Shown in pieces: positions 18,294 through 27,267 of a stretch of DNA of 64,000 nt. The DNA comes from JBFLXB01 sp964570625 (GTDB taxonomy: Bacteria; Nitrospirota; Nitrospiria; 2-01-FULL-66-17), in assembly GCA_964570625.1 (NCBI GenBank), contig CAZMYW010000027.1:62001-126000 (forward strand), given 5' to 3'. Positions within the stretch are counted from its first letter, which is position 1. Every line of letters begins with the position of its first letter. The translations under genes and the position numbers were made by a program. The notes below the pieces were generated by a model. The model did not search any database, was not told the DNA's origin, and saw nothing but the letters and a program-made list of their open reading frames with translations.

Positions 18294-18321
18294 GCCGAAA
18301 CAAGCTCGACTGCTACACTGC
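18294..18321 (+). promoter_or_regulatory. Possible sigma-70 promoter of the two-component pair
   Basis: TTGCCG, a 16-nt spacer, then TACACT (4/6 each) in the 75-nt gap between the TPR gene and the kinase gene. Confidence 0.35.
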
Positions 18322-18343
18322 ACCGGGGGGCTACTCCACGGCC

Positions 18344-19432
18344 ATGGGACATTCCGAACTAGTTGACCAGCTCATCACGAACGTACGAGCGGGTTTCATC
18401 GCGGTCGGGAAAAGGCGCGATGTCTTGGTCCTCAACCCGGCCGCAAGAGCTATTCTCGCGCTGACAGGTCAGACCTGGGAAGGAGAGCCCGCGGAACGAG
18501 TATTTGCCGCTCATCCGAGCCTGCTGGGGTTTCTCGACGACGCACTCCTGATGCGGACGCCCTTGGACCGCGTTGAGTTGTCGCTGACCTGTGACAACAC
18601 GACCAAGAGTATCGGCATTTCAGCCTCCCCGCTCCTGGACAAACGCGGGCATCAGCTCGGTGTCGTCTGCCTGTTCAAAGACATCACGCAAGTCGAGCGC
18701 ACCGAGGAGCAAGGCCAACTCCGAGAACGTCTTGTGGCGCTGGGGCAAATGGCTGCCGGCCTTGCCCACGAGATGCGGAATCCCCTCGCCAGCATCAAGG
18801 TGACGGTCGGCCTCCTGCGAAAAACCCTGGCGAACGAGCAGGATATCGACCAGAAGCTGCGCTCGATCATGGGCGATGTCCAGCGCCTCAATCAAAGTGT
18901 TACCGACTGTCTGGCGTTTGCCAGGCCGATCCGCCTCGATCCCAAGCACACGCAAGTCAACGACATCCTGGAAAAGGTCCTGAATCAGACGATCCTGCTG
19001 GAGCACACCTATCCCTTCGAGGTCATTCGTCGATTCGCGACAGGTCTCCCCAAAACATGGGTCGACCCTCAACAACTCGAAATCGTGTTTTTCAATCTCA
19101 TCAACAATGCGATCGACGCGGTCCGGCAACGACACGGAACGATCATTATCTCGACCAGTGTCCAGCCCGGTTCAGGTAAGGAGCGCGACCAGTTGACTAT
19201 CAGCATCTCTGACAATGGTGAGGGTATACCCCCCGACCGTTTGCCCAAAGTGTTCCTGCCGTTCTTCACCACCAAAGGCAAAGGCTCGGGACTTGGACTG
19301 GCGAACGCCAAGAAAATCGTGGATCACCTTCAGGGAACGATCGACGTAGCCAGCCTACCCGGCAAGGAGACACGGTTTTCCGTCGTTCTCCCGGTCACGA
19401 CGGCGCCAGACCAAGGAGCGATGGCGGCATGA
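18344..19432 (+). CDS. PAS-containing sensor histidine kinase, NtrB-like
   Basis: 362 residues, no membrane segment. The PAS domain covers about 1-120 (AGFIAVGKRRDVLVLNPAAR to VVCLFKDITQVER). The HisKA domain has the phospho-acceptor His142 in LAHEMRNPLASIK, and the HATPase domain shows the N-box NLINNAIDAV, G1 ISDNGEGIP and G2 GKGSGLGLANAKKIV. It should phosphorylate the overlapping response regulator (ATGA junction). The position after a PrsT-like gene suggests a PrsK role, but known PrsK proteins are larger and carry membrane and GAF parts that are missing here, so the signal is probably cytosolic. Confidence 0.88.
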   Translation: MGHSELVDQLITNVRAGFIAVGKRRDVLVLNPAARAILALTGQTWEGEPAERVFAAHPSLLGFLDDALLMRTPLDRVELSLTCDNTTKSIGISASPLLDKRGHQLGVVCLFKDITQVERTEEQGQLRERLVALGQMAAGLAHEMRNPLASIKVTVGLLRKTLANEQDIDQKLRSIMGDVQRLNQSVTDCLAFARPIRLDPKHTQVNDILEKVLNQTILLEHTYPFEVIRRFATGLPKTWVDPQQLEIVFFNLINNAIDAVRQRHGTIIISTSVQPGSGKERDQLTISISDNGEGIPPDRLPKVFLPFFTTKGKGSGLGLANAKKIVDHLQGTIDVASLPGKETRFSVVLPVTTAPDQGAMAA

Positions 19433-20856
19433 AGAAAATCCTCCTGGTCGAAGACAACGATTCCCTGCGCCATGGAATCGCCGAAGCGTTTCAACGCTCC
19501 GGGCATCGGATCACCGAAACGCCGGACGCAGAGACCGCGATTCGCATGATCGCTGAGGAGTTCTTCGGCGTGGTGATCACGGATATGTCCCTACCCGGAA
19601 AGAGCGGTCTGGAAGTCCTCAAAGCGGCGAAAACGACGAATCCCCTGACAACGGTGATCATCATGACGGCCTACGGCACCGTAGAAAACGCCGTTGAGGC
19701 GATGCGGTTCGGCGCTGACGACTATATTCAAAAACCTTTTCAAATTGAAGAGCTAGAGCTCAAAGTCTCGAAATCGCTTGATCATCAGGCTGTCCGTCAA
19801 GCCCTCGATGACCTGCGTGGGCAAATCGGATCTCCGCACCACCTAGTAGGGAATAGTTCCGCACTTCGTCAGCTACTGACTGTCATCGACAAGGTGGCCC
19901 GTAGCCACTCCACCGTCCTGATCCAGGGCGAAACCGGTACGGGGAAGGAACTGGTGGCCAACGCCATTCACAGCGCAAGCCCGCGTAACTCCCGCACCCT
20001 TGTGAAGGTCAATTGCGCCGCGTTACCGGAGCCGCTGCTGGAAAGCGAACTGTTCGGTCACGAGCGGGGAGCGTTTACGGGCGCGGAACGCCAGCGAGTG
20101 GGACGCTTCGAACTCGCCAACGGTGGCACGTTGTTTTTGGACGAGATCGGCGATATGAGTTTGTCCACCCAGGCCAAGCTGCTCCGGGTGCTCCAAGAGC
20201 AGACGTTCGAGCGAGTCGGGGGTGAAAAAACGTTGACCGTCGACGTCCGCCTCATCGCGGCGACGAACAAGCATCTCGACACCGAAGTGCGGGAACGACG
20301 GTTCCGAGACGATCTGTTCTATCGATTGAACGTAGTCACTATGACGCTCCCGCCCCTGCGCGAACGCGTCGAAGATATCGTACTACTCGCGCAGCACTTT
20401 CTCGACCGCTACGCTCGAGATCTAGGTAAACCGATTGGAGGAATCGACCCCGCGGTGGGTCACCTCCTCGAACGCCACTCGTGGCCGGGCAATATCCGAG
20501 AATTGGAAAACACCATTGAAAGGGCTGTGCTGATGGCCGAGGGCACGACGCTACGCCCCGCTGACTTAGGCCTCCCGACACCCGGGGCGCCCACATCCTC
20601 CCTGATGCCCCCTGGGAACGCGCCCCCCCACCACTCGCCGCCTCAGACTCAGGCCAAGTCGACGGGCCAGCCCTCGAAACGGCTGGACGACATCGAAAAG
20701 GTTACGATCCTCCAGATATTAGCTGAAACGAATTGGATCCAGAAAGACGCCGCCCGTCTTCTCGGCGTGAGCCCACGGGTCCTCAACTACAAAATCAAAA
20801 GCCACGGGATCACGCATCCGTCGTGGATCCGACACCGACCGCCGGAGGAGAACTAA
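19429..20856 (+). CDS. Sigma-54-dependent response regulator (NtrC/PrsR-like)
   Basis: 475 residues. The receiver has phospho-acceptor Asp52 in VVITDMSLPGKSG and Lys in YIQKPF. The AAA+ domain shows Walker A GETGTGKE near 170, the sigma-54-contacting GAFTGA loop, Walker B GGTLFLDEIGDM and the arginine-finger region RRFRDDLFYRLN. A Pro-rich linker (about 380-415) leads to a Fis-type helix-turn-helix (LDDIEKVTILQILAETNWIQKDAARLLG, given here as two joined halves around residue 425-450). It activates sigma-54 promoters. A promoter of that class lies at 27720 in this window, which makes the accessory operon there a candidate target. Confidence 0.93.
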   Translation: MKKILLVEDNDSLRHGIAEAFQRSGHRITETPDAETAIRMIAEEFFGVVITDMSLPGKSGLEVLKAAKTTNPLTTVIIMTAYGTVENAVEAMRFGADDYIQKPFQIEELELKVSKSLDHQAVRQALDDLRGQIGSPHHLVGNSSALRQLLTVIDKVARSHSTVLIQGETGTGKELVANAIHSASPRNSRTLVKVNCAALPEPLLESELFGHERGAFTGAERQRVGRFELANGGTLFLDEIGDMSLSTQAKLLRVLQEQTFERVGGEKTLTVDVRLIAATNKHLDTEVRERRFRDDLFYRLNVVTMTLPPLRERVEDIVLLAQHFLDRYARDLGKPIGGIDPAVGHLLERHSWPGNIRELENTIERAVLMAEGTTLRPADLGLPTPGAPTSSLMPPGNAPPHHSPPQTQAKSTGQPSKRLDDIEKVTILQILAETNWIQKDAARLLGVSPRVLNYKIKSHGITHPSWIRHRPPEEN

Positions 20857-20899
20857 CGCGTCCGGTTGGAGTGGTGTGGCCGCCCGCGGACTGACAACT

Positions 20900-21706
20900 T
20901 CAAGTCTGGCGCAACCGCACATGCAGTAGATGCACGGTATAGGGAATGCCTTTGTCCGTGGCCAACGTGGAGATCGCCGCTTTGACGGCAGCATCGCATT
21001 CTGATCTCACCGCAGTGGGGATCTTGATGAACTGACCCTCGATCCGGCACCACCATGCCCAATGGCCTTCCAGCGTGTCGTAGTAGGTATGATACGACTC
21101 CTGTACCGAAAGCCTTGGAGAGCCTAAAACTGGTTGAAATAGAGCTAGTACCTCCGCCACGGTCAACTGTTTGCGGAGCGAGGCCGCCTCGACCATCAGA
21201 GCAGGCGTCAGATACCGGAAGAATACCGGTGTAGTTTTTTGAATAAACTCCCGACCGTTGTGTCGCCCGATGAACGTCAGATCCATTTCCCCGTTCGCTT
21301 TGAGTACACGCGCCAACTCACTGACGGATTTTGCGAGGTCAGTCGTCCAATGGAACGCCAAAATGCTGTAGAGGTAGTCCAAAGAGCGGCTCTCGATCGG
21401 GAGGTTCTCAAAGCACCCGTCCAGCACGCGCACGTGAGGGTATGCGGACGTCCGTTCAGCCGCCAGTTGGCGCATGTTGGCGGCAGGTTCCACCCCAATG
21501 AACTGCTTGCTCGATTCACTGCGGGCCGCAAGCTCAGCGAGTACCCTTCCCGTTCCGCACCCCACATCGGCGACCACCTTGTGCGAGTCCCGCAACTGCA
21601 CGAGACTGGAGGAGTACTGCGTGATGAGCCCCCAACACGACTCGATATTCTTGGGGTGGTCGTACTCATGAGCGATTCGGGAATACGTTTCAATGGTTGG
21701 GTTCAT
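20900..21706 (-). CDS. SAM-dependent methyltransferase, class I
   Basis: About 268 residues from the ATG at 21706; a longer in-frame extension is non-conserved. Motif I is VVADVGCGTGRVLAELAAR near residue 45, with the acidic GVEPAANM next, DLTFIGR later, and LDYLYSILAFHWTTDLAKSV as motif IV/V, typical of BioC/UbiE-like small-molecule methyltransferases. It is the last gene of the minus-strand LLM/A-domain/ACP operon, so it probably methylates a product of that pathway, possibly while bound to carrier protein. Substrate unknown. Confidence 0.8.
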   Translation of the reverse strand: MNPTIETYSRIAHEYDHPKNIESCWGLITQYSSSLVQLRDSHKVVADVGCGTGRVLAELAARSESSKQFIGVEPAANMRQLAAERTSAYPHVRVLDGCFENLPIESRSLDYLYSILAFHWTTDLAKSVSELARVLKANGEMDLTFIGRHNGREFIQKTTPVFFRYLTPALMVEAASLRKQLTVAEVLALFQPVLGSPRLSVQESYHTYYDTLEGHWAWWCRIEGQFIKIPTAVRSECDAAVKAAISTLATDKGIPYTVHLLHVRLRQT

Positions 21707-21769
21707 GCTCTCCGTCCTTTGTTTCGTCTGCACGCAGCGCCCGCCGCGGACACCGCCGTCCACTTACCA

Positions 21770-22882
21770 TCAGTTGGCCTCGGGGTCCGCTCCGTCGCGG
21801 AACGGAATCCACCACTCCCCTTCCAGCCGTGTGAGGAACGCATCTCCGGCGTAGATGGCTCGTTGCAACTCGGGCATCCTCGAATGAATCAGAAACCAGT
21901 TCTGGCGATACTTGAAGTAGGCACCTCGATCGGAAATTTCTGTCGCGTATCGGGGATCCAGGCGTCCTGAAAGGGTTACCGATCCTTGTGTCCACGCGTC
22001 GTGGATCAGGTCATCGAGCACTGCACCAGCCCAGCCTTTTCGAGCAGCGACCTGCACCACCTCGCTGACCCCTCGCGGCTTCACGTAATACAGGAAATGC
22101 CCGAGCGTCCCTTGTCCCGGCCTCGTGACGACTTTTTTTCGCAGTGTTCCGTTGGTCCTCCTATTGGCCAGTACGCCAAGCAACCACTCCAGCGATTTTG
22201 CGTCGTACTCCGGCCTCAATGAACAGCTGTGCGAGCAAGATTCAATGCTGGCGCGAAGGGCCTCGGCATCGGGATCAGTGGCGCAGGACTCAGCCCGTCG
22301 CTCCGGGATTCGAAAAGGCCCCCAGGGAATCCTGGTTGCCGCGAAATCCAGCACCCGGCACACCGGATTCGCCACGTAGGCGATGGGGGCAAGACGGTGC
22401 TCTTTAAGCAAAAAAGCGAGGTACCCTGCGGGCCGGATCGGACGTTTCCAAAACAGACTTTGAAACAGCATGGTCGTGCCACCAACGGCCTCCCAAATCT
22501 TGCGTGATATAGCGCCCGGCTCGCTGACAGACAGGTCTTGAGCACCGGCTAAGAAGGCCTTCATCAACCCCAGGCCGGCCAGCGTGGCTCGACGGTCCGA
22601 GTCGACCATGAAGTGATGGCTCACCGCCATCTGAATGGGCCGTCCTTGCATCCACATGGGCCGCGGCAACACACCCAGAAATCCGCTGATCCGCCCGGAG
22701 TCGTCTTCGTAGACAAGGGATGGGAGATCCTTCGTCCGCCAGGGGTTCTCCCATAACAAGCGCCTCATGTACGCGGAGCGTCGATCGAGGGACGAATCGG
22801 CCCGCTGCGGATACACCCTGGCGTACAAGGCCACGATGCCGGGCAAATCCTCTTCAGTCGCGGGACGAATCCGTCCCTGCAT
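21770..22882 (-). CDS. GNAT-superfamily acyltransferase-like protein
   Basis: 370 residues. The first ~150 residues look like a GNAT fold: IRPATEEDLPGIVALYARVY, YMRRLLWENPW, ISGFLGVLPRPMW, and HHFMVDSDRRATLAGLGLMKAFL. The second half resembles the C-terminal lobe of larger two-domain GNATs. It begins 2 bases after the ACP gene ends, so a role in transferring an ACP-bound acyl or aminoacyl group is a reasonable inference. The protein coded at 47694-48743 in the polysaccharide locus has the same overall layout. No family name can be assigned with certainty. Confidence 0.6.
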   Translation of the reverse strand: MQGRIRPATEEDLPGIVALYARVYPQRADSSLDRRSAYMRRLLWENPWRTKDLPSLVYEDDSGRISGFLGVLPRPMWMQGRPIQMAVSHHFMVDSDRRATLAGLGLMKAFLAGAQDLSVSEPGAISRKIWEAVGGTTMLFQSLFWKRPIRPAGYLAFLLKEHRLAPIAYVANPVCRVLDFAATRIPWGPFRIPERRAESCATDPDAEALRASIESCSHSCSLRPEYDAKSLEWLLGVLANRRTNGTLRKKVVTRPGQGTLGHFLYYVKPRGVSEVVQVAARKGWAGAVLDDLIHDAWTQGSVTLSGRLDPRYATEISDRGAYFKYRQNWFLIHSRMPELQRAIYAGDAFLTRLEGEWWIPFRDGADPEAN

Positions 22883-22884
22883 CG

Positions 22885-23142
22885 TCAGGGCCCCCCACGG
22901 CCGTTCTGTGATGCGACAAACACGGCGATTTTTGAGATCGACTGGAATTGTTCTATTTCCAGGTTCTCAAGCGTGATTCGCAGACCGAAGACCTTCTCCA
23001 GATGGACAAGAAGATCGACGAACGCGAGCGAGTCCAACAACCCGGTCTCGATGAGATTCGTCTCGATCGTCGGAGGATCGATGTGAAGATCATTCCGGAA
23101 GATAAAACCAATCTGTTCGCACAAACTCGATAGCTCGTTCAT
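22885..23142 (-). CDS. Acyl/peptidyl carrier protein
   Basis: 85 residues of typical carrier-protein pattern. The phosphopantetheine attachment Ser38 lies in TGLLDSLAFVDLLVHLE. Helix 1 begins LSSLCEQIGFIF and the end is a short Gly-rich tail. It sits between the adenylation enzyme and the GNAT-like gene, so it is probably loaded by that adenylation enzyme. It is distinct from fatty-acid AcpP, which has the DSLDTVEL-type signature. Confidence 0.88.
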   Translation of the reverse strand: MNELSSLCEQIGFIFRNDLHIDPPTIETNLIETGLLDSLAFVDLLVHLEKVFGLRITLENLEIEQFQSISKIAVFVASQNGRGGP

Positions 23143-23197
23143 CGCTCACTGTTCTCCATCGTGATAACGGCTGCGCGGTGCTGCAGCGCTCAGCCTC

Positions 23198-24814
23198 TTA
23201 GGTCGGTTCACTCCGTCGATCCTCGCCGCGGCGGAACGCGTCTTTTAATGCCCGCCGGTCGATTTTCCCATTGGCGTTCTTGGGTAGGCGTTCCAGTACC
23301 AACCAACGGGATGGCAACATGTACGAGGGGAGAGCCTCACTCAACTGCTTTCGCAACGAACCCTGATCAACGGCATGATCTCCTGAGGAGACGTACGCGC
23401 AGCAGATCGTCGTGCCTTCAAACCCATCGCTTTCGACCCCCACCACGGCGCTCTCGACCAGTGAGCTGATCGAACCTAACGCGGTCTCAATTTCACCGAG
23501 TTCAATACGGTAGCCCCGACTCTTGATCTGCGAATCGGCGCGGCCGAGATAGTAGACCAACCCGTCTTCGCCTATCGTCGCGAGATCTCCGGTCCGGTAG
23601 ATCCTCTGAGCGGACTCGCCTCCCCGCGGGTCTAGGAGAAACGCGGCCGAGGTTTTTCCCTCGTCCTTCCAGTAACCGGGACTCAATCCCACCCCGCGGA
23701 TATAAAGATCACCGACCTCGCCGGGACGCACGGCCTCCAAGGTGTCGTCCAGCACGAGCAACTCTTCGCCCTGGCACGGTGTTCCGATCGGAATCGAAGC
23801 GGCTTCGCTCTCCGGACACCGCGGAACCGTATAGTAACTGCTGGCGATCGTCGCTTCGGTCGGACCATACAAGTTTGTGAATGTGACGTGCGGGAGGCGC
23901 TTCATCCAGTAGATGAGTGCGGGAGTCGGCAACACTTCGCCGCACCAAAGAATCCGTTGCAATGTTGGGAAGTCATCATCCTTGACCACATCGAATTTGG
24001 CCATGTAGTTCAGGATCGACGGCACAGAGAACCAGCGCGTCAGTTCGGACTCACGAATGAAGGCCGCCAGCTTATGAGGTAAGAGGCTGACCTCTGGAGC
24101 CATGAGATGTAACTCGGCGCCTGCGGTCAAACTGCCGTAAACGTCGAACGTCGATAGATCAAAATGCAGAGGCGGATGACCAGAATTTCGATCCGCCGCC
24201 GTCATGCCAAAATATGGAATCGCCCAATCCAAAAATCGAAGAACATTGTCGTGGGTAATCACCACCCCTTTGGGCTCACCCGTAGACCCGGATGTAAAGA
24301 GAATATGTGCCGCATCGGACGAGGAGTTCTCATAGCTCCTCGGCTGCGATGAAACGGCACTCAAATCCTTGGCCGTAAACGTGGAGTGAACGCGCGGTTC
24401 CTCCAGCGGTTGCTGGTCCAGCCAGCCAATGCGGACACGGCTGAGCACTGATTCTCCAGACACGACCTCCGCGAGAAGCCTCTCCGCTGGCCGGGCGACC
24501 AGCACGCTGTGGACCTCGCTCTTCACAAGGATCTTCGTCGCCCTCGCTGCCGGCATCGAAACATCGATCGGAACGTAGGCGCAGTCGGCCTTAAGGACAC
24601 CCAGCATAGCCACAATCGCCGTGGGTGACTTGGCCATCATAATGGCCAGTCGGTCTCCGCGATGGCACCCGGCCTCCCGCAGAAGCCTTGCCAGTCGATT
24701 GCTCTCGGCTTCGAGCGCGCCGTACGTCAGAGTTTCGCCCTGAAAGACAAGGGCCGGAGCGTCTGGTCGCTGCTCCGCCTGAGCGGTAAGACCGCGTTGT
24801 AAGAGTCTCGTCAT
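23198..24814 (-). CDS. Stand-alone amino-acid adenylation enzyme (NRPS A-domain/DltA type)
   Basis: 538 residues. Core motifs: A3 ILFTSGSTGEPKGV near 192, A4 PPLHFDLSTFDVYG, A5 NLYGPTEAT, A7 YRTGDLA, A8 GRADSQIKSRGYRIELGEIE, and A10 NANGKIDRRAL with the catalytic Lys. It activates an amino (or related) acid as adenylate and passes it to a carrier protein, presumably the ACP encoded immediately downstream. The Asp after A4 (FDLSTFD) is typical of amino-acid, not fatty-acid, activation. No condensation or thioesterase domain is present in the gene or nearby. Confidence 0.9.
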   Translation of the reverse strand: MTRLLQRGLTAQAEQRPDAPALVFQGETLTYGALEAESNRLARLLREAGCHRGDRLAIMMAKSPTAIVAMLGVLKADCAYVPIDVSMPAARATKILVKSEVHSVLVARPAERLLAEVVSGESVLSRVRIGWLDQQPLEEPRVHSTFTAKDLSAVSSQPRSYENSSSDAAHILFTSGSTGEPKGVVITHDNVLRFLDWAIPYFGMTAADRNSGHPPLHFDLSTFDVYGSLTAGAELHLMAPEVSLLPHKLAAFIRESELTRWFSVPSILNYMAKFDVVKDDDFPTLQRILWCGEVLPTPALIYWMKRLPHVTFTNLYGPTEATIASSYYTVPRCPESEAASIPIGTPCQGEELLVLDDTLEAVRPGEVGDLYIRGVGLSPGYWKDEGKTSAAFLLDPRGGESAQRIYRTGDLATIGEDGLVYYLGRADSQIKSRGYRIELGEIETALGSISSLVESAVVGVESDGFEGTTICCAYVSSGDHAVDQGSLRKQLSEALPSYMLPSRWLVLERLPKNANGKIDRRALKDAFRRGEDRRSEPT

Positions 24815-24872
24815 GGATTGTCTGGTTCGAGTTCCTCGACCTGTATTCGTTTCATGACGTCCGGAAGGCTGG

Positions 24873-25910
24873 TTATCTTCCGGAGTAACCCAAAGCCTCT
24901 TTCATCACGACGCCGACGTGATACAATTCCTCCTTGTCGGCTGGAACGTCCAAGATAAAGGTCCGGTGGCCGCCACGGATATATCGAGCGACCTCTCGGG
25001 CGACAACGGGGTAACTGCCAACCAGGTATGGGCAGAAAGTCTTGTAGTTCTGAAAGGGCACCAACCAATACGGGTTCGTCTCAGTCGGTCCGCCGCCTGC
25101 GAGTTGGGAGAGTTGCCGATGCCATTCCGAATCAGAGACCTTCATGGTGAGCTGGTGCGTCAGTTGGCCCTTTCGATCCTCCGGGAACCGCTCATGAGCG
25201 ACCGCCCACGCGTCATCTCCACTCGGGCGAGCCAGGATTCCGATCCGAATCCCGGTCTGCAGATCCGGCTCCGGCGAATTCATCGCTTCGGCTTCCGGAG
25301 CCTCCGGATATTTGACCGCGATCGCTCCGACCGCCTTGGCCGCTGCCAACCCAGCCGCAGATGACCCCGACATCATCACCCCGGGGAACAGTCCACTGGG
25401 CAACGCCGGGGTTAGCTTGAGTTGCCGAATTTGGTAGTACTCCCCGTCATAGGTGACCCCAGCAGAACTACCCAGCAATAACGTGATCAGGCGGGTGTAT
25501 TCCACCAAACGATCATACCGTTTGTCATGTGGCGTCGGATCATTCAAGGCGTTGAGATCATTTTTGAACCCTCCAGCCACCATATTCAAATAGAGGCGTC
25601 TGCCGTACAGGTGTCCGATCGACGACACCATCTTTGCTACGGTATAGGGATGCATATACACGGGCTGGATAGCCACCAGCGGGCACAAGGTGTGGGTATT
25701 CTGAATGATAATTTGGGAGACCAACCACGCGTCCACCAAGCTGTTGTCGGTATAGACTAAGATACCCGTACACCCATTGGCTTCGCTCCAGCGGGCCACG
25801 TTGATCACATGTTGGAGGTACTCGCTTCGTTCCATCGCACTTGAAGCCGGACAGGTCGAAAAGATTTCAATGGCGCGGCCAACTGTGGGCGGATTCGAGG
25901 GCTCCAGCAT
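24873..25910 (-). CDS. Luciferase-like (LLM) flavin-dependent monooxygenase
   Basis: 345 residues with the TIM-barrel pattern of the LLM class: IEIFSTCPASSAMER, GILVYTDNSLVDAWLV, LVAIQPVYMHPYTVAKMVSSI, RRLYLNMVAGGFKNDLNAL and GVMMSGSSAAGLAAAKAVGA. SsuD-like members use reduced flavin and O2 to oxidise small molecules; some act on carrier-bound substrates in natural-product pathways. It is the first gene of the operon ahead of an A-domain enzyme and ACP, so a tethered amino acid is the likeliest substrate (inference). The ribosome site is weak (AAAGA). Confidence 0.85.
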   Translation of the reverse strand: MLEPSNPPTVGRAIEIFSTCPASSAMERSEYLQHVINVARWSEANGCTGILVYTDNSLVDAWLVSQIIIQNTHTLCPLVAIQPVYMHPYTVAKMVSSIGHLYGRRLYLNMVAGGFKNDLNALNDPTPHDKRYDRLVEYTRLITLLLGSSAGVTYDGEYYQIRQLKLTPALPSGLFPGVMMSGSSAAGLAAAKAVGAIAVKYPEAPEAEAMNSPEPDLQTGIRIGILARPSGDDAWAVAHERFPEDRKGQLTHQLTMKVSDSEWHRQLSQLAGGGPTETNPYWLVPFQNYKTFCPYLVGSYPVVAREVARYIRGGHRTFILDVPADKEELYHVGVVMKEALGYSGR

Positions 25911-26200
25911 TCTTTAGTCTTTCCAGCGAGCGGGATGCTGCAATCAGCTCAATGCCACGACGCGAGATTCTTGCTGCCCCTCGGAAGAAGTCGGTCGATT
26001 CCGACAGGCCGCTTGCCGGAACACCGCTGTTTCCGATGTGGCGAGACATCGCCGGGTAGGACCGCACCGGACTGGCCGGGTACGCATAAACTTACCCGAT
26101 TGCTTGGTGTGGACAGTCCGAAGCCTGCGTGATCGGTCTCGTTGCCGGAAAACGGCCCTAGTATAGTCCCATTCAATGCCCAGGTTCAAGTCCGTGTACT
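25911..26200 (-). other. Upstream region and long leader of the LLM operon
   Basis: 290 bases with no supported gene. If the promoter at 26160-26189 is used, the transcript has a leader of about 240 nt before the LLM start. Small reading frames here (for example 26067-25867 on the minus strand) show no conserved features. I see no terminator or riboswitch core that I can name. Confidence 0.4.
26160..26189 (-). promoter_or_regulatory. Predicted sigma-70 promoter of the LLM/A-domain operon
   Basis: On the minus strand TTGAAC, an 18-nt spacer, then TATACT (5/6). The left end of the insertion sequence lies only about 11 bases upstream of the -35. Confidence 0.5.
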
Positions 26201-26220
26201 GGTCCACTACATGTGAGACA
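26201..26220 (+). repeat. Left terminal inverted repeat of IS element
   Basis: GGTCCACTACATGTGAGACA; pairs with the repeat at 27268-27288 with one-base length difference in the middle and identical TACATGTGAGACA core. Confidence 0.75.
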
Positions 26221-26248
26221 GCGAGGGGCGAGTAGCGGCGATGATGCC

Positions 26249-27217
26249 CTACTGCTGGAGGAATTCCAAGGGGGTGCGATAGCCGAGCGCTTGGTGGGGG
26301 CGGATCGTGTTGTACGTGTGCTCCCACTGACGGAGTTCGGTGTTGAGGGCGGTGACGGTCCAGGCGCACGGGGTGACCTCGTAGAATTCCTCGGTATGGG
26401 TGCGTTGGGCGCGCTCGACGGCGCCATTGAGCTTGGGGCTCCGCGGGGGCAAGGCAAAGAGGCGGATCCCGCGTTGCTGACAGGCGGTCTCGAAGTCGGC
26501 ATAGAACTCCGCGCCGCCATCGACCTGAATGGCGCGAACCGGAAAGGGCAGCCGCGCCTGCAGGGTGCCTAGAAACTGGGCGGCAAGCCGGGCCGTGGCC
26601 CGCTCGTGGACCTCCACCACATCCCAGCGGGAGATGACATCGCGGGCGGTGAACTGCTTGAGGACCACCCCGGGGACGGGCCGCACATCCAGCGTATCGA
26701 CCTGGACCAAGTCCCCGGGGGCCCGCGGGGTGTAGTCGGCCGGCTTGCGCACGGCGTACGGCCGGGGCCGCCGCCGCTTCCGCGCGGAGATGGCCCGGCG
26801 CCGCGGCTCGGCCAAGCGCCCCCGCGTCTTCAGCCACCGCAGCATCCGGCCCACGCTCGACGCCGACAGCCGGTGGCCGGTCCGCTGCAGGAGGACCGCC
26901 AGCTTGGCTTTGCCCCAGCGCGGATACTGCTCGCGCAGCTGCCGGACGGCCTCGAGCTGGGCGGGCGTCCACGTGGGCTGCCGCCGGTGCCGCGGCCGTC
27001 GGGACTGGGCTCGCAGCGACGTCGGATCGTGCGGATCAAAGCGCTGGGCCCACCGATACAGGGTCGCGCGGCTGATCCCGAAGGTCCGACACACGACCCC
27101 GACGTTCCGGGTCTCCCGCCACAGCGTCAGGCCCCGCAGCCGCTCCCGCTCCGGGGCGGAGAGTTCGACCTCGGGAAACCGCTGCTGAAACTGCCACGTC
27201 AGTCCAAAGACTCGCAT
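26249..27217 (-). CDS. IS481-family-like transposase, DDE integrase core
   Basis: 322 residues, full length. N-terminal helix-turn-helix (GVVCRTFGISRATLYRWAQRF), a basic linker, then the rve-type catalytic core: first Asp in DLVQVDTLD, second Asp in AIQVDGGAEFY, and Glu in NGAVERAQRTHTEEF. The C-terminal NTIRPHQALGYRTPLEF is common in IS481/IS3-like enzymes. All catalytic residues are present, so the element may be active. Confidence 0.92.
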   Translation of the reverse strand: MRVFGLTWQFQQRFPEVELSAPERERLRGLTLWRETRNVGVVCRTFGISRATLYRWAQRFDPHDPTSLRAQSRRPRHRRQPTWTPAQLEAVRQLREQYPRWGKAKLAVLLQRTGHRLSASSVGRMLRWLKTRGRLAEPRRRAISARKRRRPRPYAVRKPADYTPRAPGDLVQVDTLDVRPVPGVVLKQFTARDVISRWDVVEVHERATARLAAQFLGTLQARLPFPVRAIQVDGGAEFYADFETACQQRGIRLFALPPRSPKLNGAVERAQRTHTEEFYEVTPCAWTVTALNTELRQWEHTYNTIRPHQALGYRTPLEFLQQ

Positions 27218-27267
27218 CGCAAGAGGCCTCCCGGTTCAGGGTTCAGCCCCTCACTTCTACCAGACTT

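Noticed and set aside
24811..25068. Short minus-strand frame between the LLM and A-domain genes
   Set aside because: It mostly overlaps the LLM gene out of frame, and only the last ~20 codons fall in the gap. No ribosome site or recognisable protein.
25944..26972. Second minus-strand frame of 342 codons across the transposase
   Set aside because: It is a Pro/Arg/Ala-rich frameshifted reading of the same DNA; the transposase frame has the DDE residues.
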